Positions 11,210 to 19,564 of a DNA stretch of 64,000 nucleotides are shown here, piece after piece. Positions within the stretch are counted from its first letter, which is position 1; every line of letters starts with the position of its first letter. The notes beneath the pieces are model-generated. The model saw only the letters and a program-made list of their open reading frames with translations, ran no database searches and had not been told where the DNA came from. The translations under genes were made by a program, and so were the position numbers. Where the stretch lies: positions 248,001 to 312,000 of the forward strand of contig CP065161.1 of assembly GCA_015693905.1 (NCBI GenBank), written 5' to 3'. Source of the DNA: Rhodobacterales bacterium HKCCA1288 (GTDB taxonomy: Bacteria > Pseudomonadota > Alphaproteobacteria > Rhodobacterales > Rhodobacteraceae).

Positions 11210-12445
11210 ATGTCGGCACGTATGTCTTTTGCCTTGTCACTGGGGCTGTTTGCGGCAAGCAGCCCTGCCTTTGCGCAGGATTTTTGTGGGGGAATGGGGG
11301 CCATGGGTCTTTGGGCCAATGGCACCGAGGCCGCCTCTGACCTTAGCCAATCAAGCACGGCCTTTGATCTGACGGGTCTTGGCCTGTCTGCGGGCAATCA
11401 GGCGGTCGGGCTGTTCACATTATCGCAATCTGCAAATCTGCGCGTTGAGGCGGTGGGGCAGGGTGGGGTTGATCCCGTTTTAGACCTCTATGACGAAACG
11501 GGCCGTCTGATCTTGAATGATGACGATAGCGGCGGAAACTTTGCTGCGCGCGGTGAGATCAACTTGGCGGCGGGGCGCTATTGCGTTGCGGTGCGCGATT
11601 TTAGTGGAACCGCTGGCGCGGTTGACCTGCGTATTGGCCTCAGTGATCGCGATCCTGCGCTGACGATGGGATTGGATGCAGGCACAGGCAGCTTTGCAGG
11701 GGTTACGCCCTGCACGGCGGATACGCCCGCCACGGTTTTGGGAGCGGGGGCCTTGAGCCAAGCGGAGCTGAGCGCAGGTATCAGCCAAACAGGCAGCGTG
11801 GCAAGCACACCTTATTATCGCTTTGGCCTTTCGGCCCCAACGGCGGTGACCATTCAAGCCGAAAACAGTGCGGCTGATCCCTATATCTATCTCTTTGGGC
11901 CAGATGGGCGGCTCTTGGCGGAAAATGACGACCATGTGGGTCTTGATAGCCAGATTGACATGGCTGACCCGCTGCCCGCAGGCAGCTATTGTATCGCGAT
12001 GCGCGCCTTGTCGGATCAAAACGCGCCTGTGACAGTGACCTTGCGCGATTATGACCCCATGCGTGCCATGCAGCAGATGTATGAGGCGCTAGAGGCCAGC
12101 CCCCCCATCGGTGGCAGCTATCCTATCACGGATTTGGGCGCAATTTCGGGGCAGTTTGTGCGCGATGTCAGCGTGTCAGGCAAGGCGCAATGGTTCCTCG
12201 TGTCTATGCCAGAGGATGGGCTTTTGCTGATTGATGCGGTTGGCATGGGCAATTCTGACCCAATTCTGGCCCTTTACGATCCAGTGGGCCGTGAGCTTGC
12301 CTATAATGACGATAGCGGGTCTGGATATGACAGCCAAATCGCGCAGCCTCTTGGCGGTGGCAGCTATTTGGTGGGCTTGCGGCAATATGATAACAGCGCA
12401 GGCATGGTGCGTCTGGTGATCCAGCGCTTTGTGGCGGCCAATTAA
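11210..12445 (+). CDS. Secreted protein with three PPC-like repeats
   Basis: The 411-residue precursor has a signal peptide (cleavage expected after AFA, residue 22). Three tandem beta-sandwich repeats follow at about residues 65-145, 200-282 and 320-408. Each carries the same core: DP-(V/Y/I)-L-x-L/Y-x2-x-GR, then an acidic NDD turn (LILNDDDSGG, LLAENDDHVG, ELAYNDDSGS), then a GxY strand. This is the pattern of bacterial pre-peptidase C-terminal (PPC) domains, usually found at the ends of secreted peptidases. Here there is no peptidase domain at all. Repeats 1 and 2 end GRYC and GSYC and may form disulfides with the Cys at 26 and 168; repeat 3 lacks the cysteine. A periplasmic or extracellular binding role is inference. 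Confidence 0.7.
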   Translation: MSARMSFALSLGLFAASSPAFAQDFCGGMGAMGLWANGTEAASDLSQSSTAFDLTGLGLSAGNQAVGLFTLSQSANLRVEAVGQGGVDPVLDLYDETGRLILNDDDSGGNFAARGEINLAAGRYCVAVRDFSGTAGAVDLRIGLSDRDPALTMGLDAGTGSFAGVTPCTADTPATVLGAGALSQAELSAGISQTGSVASTPYYRFGLSAPTAVTIQAENSAADPYIYLFGPDGRLLAENDDHVGLDSQIDMADPLPAGSYCIAMRALSDQNAPVTVTLRDYDPMRAMQQMYEALEASPPIGGSYPITDLGAISGQFVRDVSVSGKAQWFLVSMPEDGLLLIDAVGMGNSDPILALYDPVGRELAYNDDSGSGYDSQIAQPLGGGSYLVGLRQYDNSAGMVRLVIQRFVAAN

Positions 12446-12451
12446 GCGCGT

Positions 12452-13204
12452 TCAGGCCCCGTCTGATGTGGCCAAGGCCGTGATGATGGGGCCAAAATCC
12501 TGCGCCTTCAGAGAGGCCCCCCCCACCAAAGCGCCATCGATATTTTCCAATGCGAAAATCTCGGCGGCATTGGTTGGCTTGACTGACCCGCCATAGAGCA
12601 GCGGCACGCTTTTTGCGGCATCCGCGCCGTAGCGGGCAGCCAGATTAGCGCGCATGGCATCATGGATTTCGGCAATATCACCCAGTTCAGGAACAAGCCC
12701 TGTGCCAATCGCCCAAATCGGTTCATAGGCTATCACAAACGCGCCTTCATCGGGGAGGGAGGCGTCAAGCTGTGCTTCAACAACCGCGCGGGCATGGCCT
12801 GCGCGCCGTTCTGCCTCGCTTTCACCTAAGCAGATAATGGGGGTCAGCCCCGCCGCCAGTGCCGCTTCTGCTTGCGCGCGCACTTGGGCGTTGGTTTCGC
12901 CGTGATCAGCGCGCCGCTCGGAATGACCCACAATCACATAATCCGCCCCGGCATCCTTCAGCATGGGTGCGGAAACATCGCCCGTATGCGCCCCTGCCGT
13001 TGCGGTATGGCAATATTGCCCCCCAAGCGCGATGGCGCTGTCGCGGCACTGTGCGGCAAGCGCACCCAGCAAGGTCGCGGGCGGACAGATCAAAATATCG
13101 ACTGGCTGCGGTGCAGGGAATGCCGCAATCAGGCTTTGCACTTCGGCCATATTCGCCAAAAGCCCGTTCATTTTCCAATTTCCTGCGGCAAGTTTTCTGC
13201 GCAT
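12452..13204 (-). CDS. tpiA: Triosephosphate isomerase
   Basis: The 250-residue enzyme interconverts dihydroxyacetone phosphate and glyceraldehyde-3-phosphate. It has the substrate-binding AGNWKMNG at the N-terminus, the electrophile His in VGHSERR, the catalytic Glu in AYEPIWAIGTG, and the phosphate-binding YGGSVKPTNA and GALVGGASL. The start is the ATG at 13204, preceded by GAGGAG; a longer in-frame start 57 bases upstream adds a tail unlike the family. It is convergent with the PPC-repeat gene, with only six bases between the stops. Confidence 0.96.
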   Translation of the reverse strand: MRRKLAAGNWKMNGLLANMAEVQSLIAAFPAPQPVDILICPPATLLGALAAQCRDSAIALGGQYCHTATAGAHTGDVSAPMLKDAGADYVIVGHSERRADHGETNAQVRAQAEAALAAGLTPIICLGESEAERRAGHARAVVEAQLDASLPDEGAFVIAYEPIWAIGTGLVPELGDIAEIHDAMRANLAARYGADAAKSVPLLYGGSVKPTNAAEIFALENIDGALVGGASLKAQDFGPIITALATSDGA

Positions 13205-13284
13205 CGCGCTCTCCTCTTTATCTTTGGATTTATGGGTGGCAAGGATGCAGCCAAGGGTCAAGCCAATATGGGGTAAGAATCGTG

Positions 13285-14190
13285 ATGATACCGCGAATTG
13301 ATTTTCAGAAAATGATCGCAGGTGATGCCGAGACCCTTGAGACTATCGCCTATGGCGCGCGTGACGTTGGGTTTTTGACGCTTGAGAATACGCCGATTTC
13401 GGGCGAGGCTGTTCAAGAATTAATCGCGCTCTATCGCCGTTTTTTCAAAATGGATGATGCGGCCAAAGCGGCCGTGGATATGGCGCGCACAGGGGCCAAT
13501 CGCGGGTGGGGTGCCTCCAAATCCGAACAGGTCGATCCCATGGCAAACCCTGATTATAAACAAGTGTTCGACTGTGGCTTGCCCGTGCCCGATGGCGATC
13601 CAATGGCGCATTTGCCTGTCTATGCGCCAAATCTTTGGCCCGAAGCCCCTGAAGGTTTTCAAGAAACAGTCGAGCAGTATTTTGCGCAAGCGCGCGCTGT
13701 GTCCTTGGCCCTGCTTGCGGCGATTGCGCGGGCAATTGGCAAGGACGGGGATTATTTTGCCGATAAATTCGATCGCCCCATGGCGCTGTTGCGGGCAAAT
13801 TTCTATCCACCCCGTCCAGATTGGGCGGGTGAAAAGGATTTCGGCATCGCGGCCCATACCGATTATGGCTGCCTCACCCTTTTGGCCACGGATGGGCAGG
13901 CGGGCCTTGAAGTAGAGATGCGGGATGGGTCATGGCTGCCTGTCGCGGTTGAGCCGGGTGTCTTTGTCATCAATTTTGGCGAAATGCTCGAGATGTGGAG
14001 CGAGGGCGGGGTGAAAGCCACATTGCACCGCGTCACAGGCGGTTCGGAAGAGCGCATTTCCATCCCGCTGTTTTTCAATCCTAATTATGATGCCAATGTC
14101 GCACCCGCAGGATCAGATCAGGTGATCCGTGCAGGCGATCACCTCAGCCGCCGCTACGCAGAAACCTATCTGCATATGAAAACCGCCTAA
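13285..14190 (+). CDS. 2-oxoglutarate/Fe(II)-dependent oxygenase, isopenicillin-N-synthase-like
   Basis: The 301-residue protein begins MIPRIDFQKMIAGDAETLET, the typical N-terminus of the DIOX_N/2OG-FeII_Oxy family. The iron facial triad is visible as HTDYGCLTLL (His, Asp) and the later LHRVT (His). The 2-oxoglutarate-binding Arg-x-Ser is in ERISIPLFFNP. Bacterial relatives act on varied small molecules, so the substrate is unknown. GTG at 13282 is an alternative start. The gene is divergent from tpiA; its stop overlaps that of the glycosyltransferase gene on the other strand. Confidence 0.85.
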   Translation: MIPRIDFQKMIAGDAETLETIAYGARDVGFLTLENTPISGEAVQELIALYRRFFKMDDAAKAAVDMARTGANRGWGASKSEQVDPMANPDYKQVFDCGLPVPDGDPMAHLPVYAPNLWPEAPEGFQETVEQYFAQARAVSLALLAAIARAIGKDGDYFADKFDRPMALLRANFYPPRPDWAGEKDFGIAAHTDYGCLTLLATDGQAGLEVEMRDGSWLPVAVEPGVFVINFGEMLEMWSEGGVKATLHRVTGGSEERISIPLFFNPNYDANVAPAGSDQVIRAGDHLSRRYAETYLHMKTA

Positions 14191-14915
14191 GCGGCCATCA
14201 GCGCGGCAAGGATTTCTGCGCGGCTTTCCTCAATCTCTTGCGGGGTTTTGGTGGTTGAGTAGCCGCTTGTTGTCGTGCCCCATAACTGTCTGCAAAACGG
14301 GTGCTCGGGGCCCTCATAGCGCCATCCGCGAAAATGTTCGGGCACGAACATATAGGCGGGATAGACATAAAGACCGCGCGCCAAATCCCGATGCCGCTTG
14401 AAAAACTGCCGCAACCTAAAATTTCCTGAACCTTTCCATGGCTTTGGCAAAGTGGCTGGATCTGATTGTGACAGTTCCTCGATCAAAGTGGCGAGAATTG
14501 GATGGCCCTTGGGGCTGCCCAGAATGGGGCAAAGCAGGCCCTTTTTGCGCGGCATACCATGGGTATCGCATACCTCATTTTCCACCTCACGGCAGGTGAA
14601 CGGGCCTTGATGGTGAAGCAGGTCATGGACGGGGCGCAGGCAGATGGAATCCGTTTCAGGAATGATCCCGCCAAATTCATAGAGAATTTCATAGCGCATC
14701 AAATCTGACACGCCGGCATATTCCCCTTGCCGAAAATATTCAGTGATCTGCGCGTGGCATTTGAATTTGCGTCCCGTCAAAAACTGATTGTCATACAGGG
14801 TATAGTCCCAGTCAGGGTGCATATCGCGCCACGTTTTCATCCACTGAAGCGGTGGATCAAGCTGGCCAATCCAGATTTGCCCAAGCCGTTTGTCGACCGT
14901 TTGCGAAGCAGACAT
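14187..14915 (-). CDS. Glycosyltransferase, GT32-like (DXD sugar-binding family)
   Basis: The 242-residue protein contains RLGQIWIGQLDPPLQWMKTW near the start and DLMRYEILYEFGGIIPETDSI in the middle. That is the layout of the DXD-containing glycosyltransferase family 32 (Och1/capsule type), with ETDS standing in for the metal-binding DXD. No signal peptide or membrane segment is evident. An FkbM-type methyltransferase gene lies immediately upstream on the same strand, so the pair may build or decorate a surface glycan. Acceptor and donor sugars cannot be read. Confidence 0.72.
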   Translation of the reverse strand: MSASQTVDKRLGQIWIGQLDPPLQWMKTWRDMHPDWDYTLYDNQFLTGRKFKCHAQITEYFRQGEYAGVSDLMRYEILYEFGGIIPETDSICLRPVHDLLHHQGPFTCREVENEVCDTHGMPRKKGLLCPILGSPKGHPILATLIEELSQSDPATLPKPWKGSGNFRLRQFFKRHRDLARGLYVYPAYMFVPEHFRGWRYEGPEHPFCRQLWGTTTSGYSTTKTPQEIEESRAEILAALMAA

Positions 14916-14960
14916 CAGAGGCCTTTCATCTCTCAGTGACCCGTTTTATCGCGTCATGTA

Positions 14961-15770
14961 TTATTGGGGCGCGGCTGTGATTTTATTATCCTTGTGGTGA
15001 AACAGATAATCTGTGCGGCCAAACCGATAGGCCAGTTCATATCCGATTTCTTTCAAAGCCTCGGTCGCAGGGGCCACTTCGCCAAAGCGGGGGATCAATT
15101 CGATCCACATCGGAGGTTTGAACCTGTCCAAGGTTTTATGCGCCCCCGCAATCACCTCAAGGGCCATGCCTTCGACATCAATTTTGATGAAATCAATCGT
15201 CTTGAGTTTGGCTTTGGCGCAATAGGCATCCAGTGACTGCACCTCAAATGTTCCGCCGTCAGACAGTTCAAATCGTGTTGCACCGTAATTATTGGGATCA
15301 AACCGCGTGATTTGCATTTTCGCGGCCGCGCGTCCAAGGCCCATCAACTCAAAGCGCACACCGCTGAGATTGTTTTCTTGAACATTGCGTTCGAAAATAC
15401 GCTGGCAATGGGGTTGAGGATCAAAGGCGATGACCTTTGCGGCCTTCATCACTTTTGCAAAAAATAGGCTGTGATTTCCGATATTGCAGCCAATATCCAG
15501 AACCGTGCCACCCGTGGGGATCAGTTTGTCACGATACACACCCGTCAGATGGTTCATTTCGAAAAAGCTGCCTGTGGTGGCGATCAGGCCTTGGATCACA
15601 TCTTGGGCCACATCAGGCAAATACATTCGGATCGTCTCGCCAAAGGCGTTGAATGTGAAAACGCCCTCTGCATCCAACAGCGCCTTGCGCCCCTGCGCCG
15701 CAATTTGCGCATTAAGCGAAATCAAGCTGTCGATTTTTTTCGACAGCGCCTCAAATTCTTCTGATTGCAC
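14961..15770 (-). CDS. FkbM family methyltransferase
   Basis: The 269-residue protein has the SAM-binding motif GGTVLDIGCNIGNHSLFFAK and the FkbM family signature TIDFIKIDVEGMALEVIAGA. FkbM-like enzymes are O-methyltransferases, often acting on polysaccharide or lipid-linked sugars. The N-terminal ~40 residues are helical and predicted to pack ahead of the Rossmann domain. The start is GTG 15770 with AAGGGG upstream. It sits 45 bases upstream of the GT32-like gene in the same direction, suggesting a two-gene unit for glycan modification. Confidence 0.8.
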   Translation of the reverse strand: MQSEEFEALSKKIDSLISLNAQIAAQGRKALLDAEGVFTFNAFGETIRMYLPDVAQDVIQGLIATTGSFFEMNHLTGVYRDKLIPTGGTVLDIGCNIGNHSLFFAKVMKAAKVIAFDPQPHCQRIFERNVQENNLSGVRFELMGLGRAAAKMQITRFDPNNYGATRFELSDGGTFEVQSLDAYCAKAKLKTIDFIKIDVEGMALEVIAGAHKTLDRFKPPMWIELIPRFGEVAPATEALKEIGYELAYRFGRTDYLFHHKDNKITAAPQ

Positions 15771-15852
15771 GGATCAACCCCTTGTGCCCGTCCCAAGTTT
15801 AGCGGGTTCACTATAGGGGGCAGAAATCGCGCTTGGCAAGCGATGCGGTGCG

Positions 15853-16230
15853 TCAGCCCTCGCGTTCTGCGTTGAGTTCTGAGACATCCTTGAACTTGAT
15901 CGATTCACCACAACCACAGGCATCGGCCACATTGGGGTTGTTGAATTTGAACCCTGCCTCAAGAAGCGAGGTTTGATAATCAATCTCTGTGCCAAAGAGG
16001 AACATTTGCGCCATGGGCGCAATCATCACGCGCGCGCCTTCGACCTCGACCACCTCGTCATGGGGGTCAATCTCCGCGGCGTAATCCATCGTATATTCCA
16101 TGCCCGCGCAGCCGCCCTTTTTCACCCCGATGCGCAGCCCCTGATGCCCGTCACGCGTCATCAGTTTCTTGATCTGCCCAATCGCAGCGGGGGTAAGGGT
16201 TACTGCCGCTTTTCCTGGAATGCCGAACAT
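15853..16230 (-). CDS. A-type Fe-S carrier protein (SufA/IscA/ErpA family)
   Basis: The 125-residue protein belongs to the HesB/IscA family, which carries [Fe-S] clusters to apoproteins. The three conserved cysteines are present: one in KKGGCAGMEY and two in DACGCGES. The gene starts one base after the stop codon of the DUF59 gene upstream, so the two are almost certainly translated from one message. In many Rhodobacteraceae such a pair forms the end of the suf operon; here the remaining suf genes are not in the window. Whether it is SufA or ErpA in function cannot be told from sequence alone. Confidence 0.9.
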   Translation of the reverse strand: MFGIPGKAAVTLTPAAIGQIKKLMTRDGHQGLRIGVKKGGCAGMEYTMDYAAEIDPHDEVVEVEGARVMIAPMAQMFLFGTEIDYQTSLLEAGFKFNNPNVADACGCGESIKFKDVSELNAEREG

Positions 16231-16231
16231 C

Positions 16232-16609
16232 TTACATGAACCCTAGCTCAAGACGGGCTTCATCGCTCATCATATCCATACCCCATGGGGGTTCCCATGT
16301 CAGCTTGACATCGACCTGTTTGATCCCTTCGAGCGGCTCGATTGCATCTGCCACCCACCCAGGCATCTCGCCCGCAACCGGACAGCCCGGTGCGGTTAGG
16401 GTCATGATTACCTCGACTGCATTCTCAGCATCGATATTGATCGTGTAGACCAAGCCCAGATCATAAATATTCACTGGAATTTCAGGGTCATAAACAGTGC
16501 GGCAGGCCTCGACCACCGTGTCGTAAAGCGGGTGGTCCGTGCTAGAGGGCGCAATCAAAGGCGCCCCTTCAAGCGTTTCTTGCGGCATCGGATCGGGAGT
16601 GCTGGTCAT
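16232..16609 (-). CDS. DUF59/MIP18 family Fe-S assembly protein (SufT-like)
   Basis: The 125-residue protein has the DUF59 core YDPEIPVNIYDLGLVYTI and the reactive cysteine in TLTAPGCPVAGEMPGW. Relatives (SufT, PaaD, CIA2/MIP18) assist maturation of Fe-S proteins. I choose ATG 16609 with AAGGA 11 bases upstream; an ATG at 16651 adds 14 residues but has no ribosome site. It is directly upstream of the A-type carrier gene, with a single base between stop and start. Confidence 0.87.
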   Translation of the reverse strand: MTSTPDPMPQETLEGAPLIAPSSTDHPLYDTVVEACRTVYDPEIPVNIYDLGLVYTINIDAENAVEVIMTLTAPGCPVAGEMPGWVADAIEPLEGIKQVDVKLTWEPPWGMDMMSDEARLELGFM

Positions 16610-16693
16610 CTTGGGCCATATCCTTTGCGGGACGAATTCCTGACTAAACATATAAGGAAAGGGTGGGCCAAGGGCAAGGGTCAGTGACGCTCA

Positions 16694-18091
16694 TCACCGC
16701 GGCGGGCGGCGTTTGATGGGGGCAGGGCGCACATGTTTTTCGATGGCGCTATAAAGATGGGCGGCGATGTTTTTGCCCGTGACCTCCTCTATGCCCTCAA
16801 AGCCCGGAGAAGAGTTGACCTCAAGCACCTTAGGCCCGTCAGCGCCACGCAGCATATCGACCCCCGCAATCCCAAGGCCAAAGGCGCGCGCGGATCGAAT
16901 GGCGGTTTCGCGTTCCTCGCGGGTGATACGCACGCTGACCGCCGTGCCGCCACGATGCAAGTTCGAGCGGAAATCATCCGCCGCCCCCACACGTTTCATC
17001 GCAGCCACCACTTTGCCGTCAATGACAAGGCAGCGAATATCCTCGCCTGCGGCCTCTTTGACAAAATTTTGCACAAGGAAATTCGCAGATAGGCCGCGAA
17101 AGGCATCGATCACCGATTGCGCGGCTTTCTTGGTTTCGGCCAAGACTACGCCCTTGCCTTGGCTCGATTCCAATAATTTGACCACCAACGGGGCATTGCC
17201 CACCAAGGTGATGAGGTTGTTGGTGTCCTTTGGGCTTGCCGCAAAGGCCGTTTGGGGCATGCCAATGCGGTGGCGCGACAGAATTTGGTGGGCGTGCAGC
17301 TTGTCACGGCTTGCGGTGATGGCGGCGCTGCCATTCAGGCAATAGACGCCAAGCGTTTCAAATTGCCGTAAAATCGCCGCACCATAGGCCGTAATCGAAG
17401 GGCCGATGCGGGGAATAACCGCATCATATTTTGGCAATTCTTGCCCGTCATAATAAACCGCAGGCGTTATGGCATTTAGCGCCATGTAACAACGGGTTGT
17501 GTTGATCACTTCAACGACATGGCCGCGCGCCTCGCCCTCGGCCTGCAATTTTTGTGTGGTGTAGTTTTGTTCGCGGCTCAGAACGGCAATGCGCAGCGCG
17601 CGTTTGGGCGCGGTCTCTTTGACCGCAGCGGTGTGATAGACCTCGTAACTGCGTTGCGGCTGACAGAAACTTTCTGAGGGGGTTATGATCCAATCTGCCC
17701 CAATCGCCTGCCGCCCCAGAAGCATCCGATAGCTCATATTCGCGCGATCGGTGAGCGTGATTTCAATTTCTTGCCGCAACGGGCCGATTTCGAGCTGGCT
17801 GAGGATCACATAGCGCGCCTCTGTATCACCATTGGAACTGGTCACATCGCGGCGGTCATGGATGGTTGCAGAACAGGCAATCGCCAAATCTGGGCGGGCA
17901 GGAATTGGATTGATCAAAAACCGCACTTTCGGCTTAGTAGCGGGGCCAAAGAGTTCGATATCAAAGGCGTGCAGCGCCGAGGTGCGCGCGCCTGTGTCCA
18001 CCTTAGCCTTTAGTGCAGGCAGCCCCAATTGTGGCAAGCCAACCCATTCTTCCCAACCAAGTTTAAAGACTTGATCCATGCGATACCCCAT
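16694..18091 (-). CDS. Retropepsin-like zinc-protease domain fused to RimK-type ATP-grasp ligase
   Basis: The 465-residue protein is a fusion. Residues ~5-150 match the RimB/DUF785 'ATP-dependent zinc protease' family: WVGLPQLGLPALKAKVDTGARTSALH carries the DTGA of an aspartic-protease-like fold and MLLGRQAIGADW closes it. Residues ~165-455 are a RimK-type ATP-grasp ligase with LVVKLLESSQGKGVVLAE, DIRCLVIDGKVVAAMKR and DMLRGADGPKVLEVNSSPGFEGIE as ATP/Mg-binding motifs. RimK adds glutamates to the C-terminus of ribosomal protein S6 in some bacteria, so the fused protease could edit such tails. The real substrate here is unknown. It is divergent from tgt. Confidence 0.82.
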   Translation of the reverse strand: MGYRMDQVFKLGWEEWVGLPQLGLPALKAKVDTGARTSALHAFDIELFGPATKPKVRFLINPIPARPDLAIACSATIHDRRDVTSSNGDTEARYVILSQLEIGPLRQEIEITLTDRANMSYRMLLGRQAIGADWIITPSESFCQPQRSYEVYHTAAVKETAPKRALRIAVLSREQNYTTQKLQAEGEARGHVVEVINTTRCYMALNAITPAVYYDGQELPKYDAVIPRIGPSITAYGAAILRQFETLGVYCLNGSAAITASRDKLHAHQILSRHRIGMPQTAFAASPKDTNNLITLVGNAPLVVKLLESSQGKGVVLAETKKAAQSVIDAFRGLSANFLVQNFVKEAAGEDIRCLVIDGKVVAAMKRVGAADDFRSNLHRGGTAVSVRITREERETAIRSARAFGLGIAGVDMLRGADGPKVLEVNSSPGFEGIEEVTGKNIAAHLYSAIEKHVRPAPIKRRPPR

Positions 18092-18172
18092 CTGGTGAAA
18101 TCATTCTCGGGCCTTGGCATTGGCGCAGAATCGCCTATGAACGGAGGCCCAATCTGAGCGAGGCTTTATCCC

Positions 18173-19303
18173 GTGCCCAAAGAGTTTGCATTTGAATTAT
18201 TACACCAAGATGGCAAGGCGCGCCGTGGCGTGATTTCGACCCCGCGTGGGCAAATCCGCACGCCCGCCTTCATGCCTGTAGGCACGGCTGCAACGGTCAA
18301 GGCAATGATGCCCGAAAGTGTTGCAGCCACAGGTGCGGATATTCTTTTGGGCAACACCTATCACCTCATGCTGCGCCCGACCGCTGAGCGGGTTGCGCGT
18401 TTCGGGGGCCTGCACAAATTCATGAATTGGCAGAAGCCCATCCTGACCGATAGCGGCGGGTTTCAAGTGATGAGCCTGTCAGATCTGCGCAAACTGACCG
18501 AGGAAGGGGTTGCGTTCCGCTCGCATGTGGATGGGTCAAAACATATGCTGACGCCCGAGCGCAGTATGGAAATTCAGGCGCTGCTGGGGTCGGATATTGT
18601 GATGTGTTTCGATGAATGCCCCGCTTTGCCTGCGGATCGAGATCGCATTGCGGCCTCGATGGAATTGTCCATGCGATGGGCAGCGCGCTCGAAAGCGGCG
18701 TTTGGCGAGAGGCCGGGTCATGCGCTTTTTGGGATCATGCAAGGTGGGCTAGAGCGCGATTTGCGACAGGCAAGCGCCGAGGCGCTTTGTGATATTGGCT
18801 TTGACGGTTATGCGGTCGGTGGTCTCGCCGTTGGCGAGGGGCAGGCGGCCATGTTTGATTGCCTCGATTACGCCCCTGATTTCTTGCCCCAAGATCGCCC
18901 CCGTTATCTGATGGGGGTGGGCAAGCCCGATGATATTGTGGGGGCTGTGGCGCGTGGGATTGATATGATGGATTGCGTGCTGCCTTCGCGCTCGGGGCGC
19001 ACGGGGCAAGCATGGACGCGGCGGGGGCAGGTGAATATCAAAAATGCCCGCCACCAAGATGATCCGCGCCCCTTGGATGAAAATTGCACCTGTCCCGCCT
19101 GTCGCAATTACTCGCGCGGCTATCTGCATCATGTGTTCCGCGCGGGCGAGATTATTTCTTCGATGCTGCTGACATGGCATAATTTGCATTACTACCAAGA
19201 ACTTATGGAAGGGATGCGCGGGGCCATCGAGGCGGGGCAATTCGCCCAGTTTGAGGCGGGCTTCCACGCCGCCCGCGCAGAGGGCGATATCGAGCCGATC
19301 TAA
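18173..19303 (+). CDS. tgt: Queuine/preQ1 tRNA-guanine transglycosylase
   Basis: Tgt swaps guanine 34 for preQ1 in tRNAs Asp, Asn, His and Tyr. The 376-residue product has [13 protein letters not shown], the catalytic Asp region [13 protein letters not shown], the base-recognition GGLAVGEGQ and the second catalytic Asp in [20 protein letters not shown]. The zinc site is C-T-C-P-A-C with the later His in LTWHN. The start is GTG 18173, giving the family N-terminus PKEFAFELL. It is the second queuosine gene in the window; two substrate tRNA-Asp genes are at 24949 and 25061. Confidence 0.96.
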   Translation: MPKEFAFELLHQDGKARRGVISTPRGQIRTPAFMPVGTAATVKAMMPESVAATGADILLGNTYHLMLRPTAERVARFGGLHKFMNWQKPILTDSGGFQVMSLSDLRKLTEEGVAFRSHVDGSKHMLTPERSMEIQALLGSDIVMCFDECPALPADRDRIAASMELSMRWAARSKAAFGERPGHALFGIMQGGLERDLRQASAEALCDIGFDGYAVGGLAVGEGQAAMFDCLDYAPDFLPQDRPRYLMGVGKPDDIVGAVARGIDMMDCVLPSRSGRTGQAWTRRGQVNIKNARHQDDPRPLDENCTCPACRNYSRGYLHHVFRAGEIISSMLLTWHNLHYYQELMEGMRGAIEAGQFAQFEAGFHAARAEGDIEPI

Positions 19304-19451
19304 CCCTGATTTTCGGCTTGTCACTGCCCGCGCCCTAGTGCAGCATTGCATGAAATGCAGCCGCAAGACGCGTCAAGATTGGCAGGGGCGCAATATGGCA
19401 CGCAGATTGAAGGCGCGGCCCTGATGCGTAAACCATAGATTAACTTCCCCG

Positions 19452-19481
19452 CTTGAAATGCGTCTCAAGGCTGCCCAAATG
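19452..19481 (+). promoter_or_regulatory. Putative heat-shock (sigma-32-type) promoter of lon
   Basis: CTTGAA at 19452-19457 is followed after 16 bases by CCCAAATG at 19474-19481, resembling the RpoH pattern CTTGAA-N14-CCCCATnT with slightly long spacing. Lon is a classical RpoH target, which supports the reading, but this is a by-eye match only. It would start the transcript near 19488. Confidence 0.4.
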
Positions 19482-19507
19482 TAGCTGCTCCATGAGGAGA
19501 GAGCCAA

Positions 19508-19564
19508 ATGATTGCCAAAGATGGGATCGCGCGCTCTCTTGCCACGAAGAAAAGGAAGGCATGA
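19508..19564 (+). CDS. Possible 18-residue leader peptide coupled to lon
   Basis: ATG 19508 stands six bases after a strong AGGAGAG and opens an 18-codon frame ([18 protein letters not shown]). Its TGA at 19562-19564 overlaps the lon start in an ATGATG arrangement. The peptide ends in a strongly basic run. The quality of the ribosome site and the stop/start overlap suggest translational coupling, but a frame this short can arise by chance and I know no family for it. Confidence 0.35.
   Translation: MIAKDGIARSLATKKRKA

Noticed and set aside
12859-13284. In-frame upstream extension of the 2-oxoglutarate oxygenase gene
   Set aside because: The extra 142 codons are antisense to tpiA and look non-biological; the family N-terminus begins at MIPRIDF (13285).
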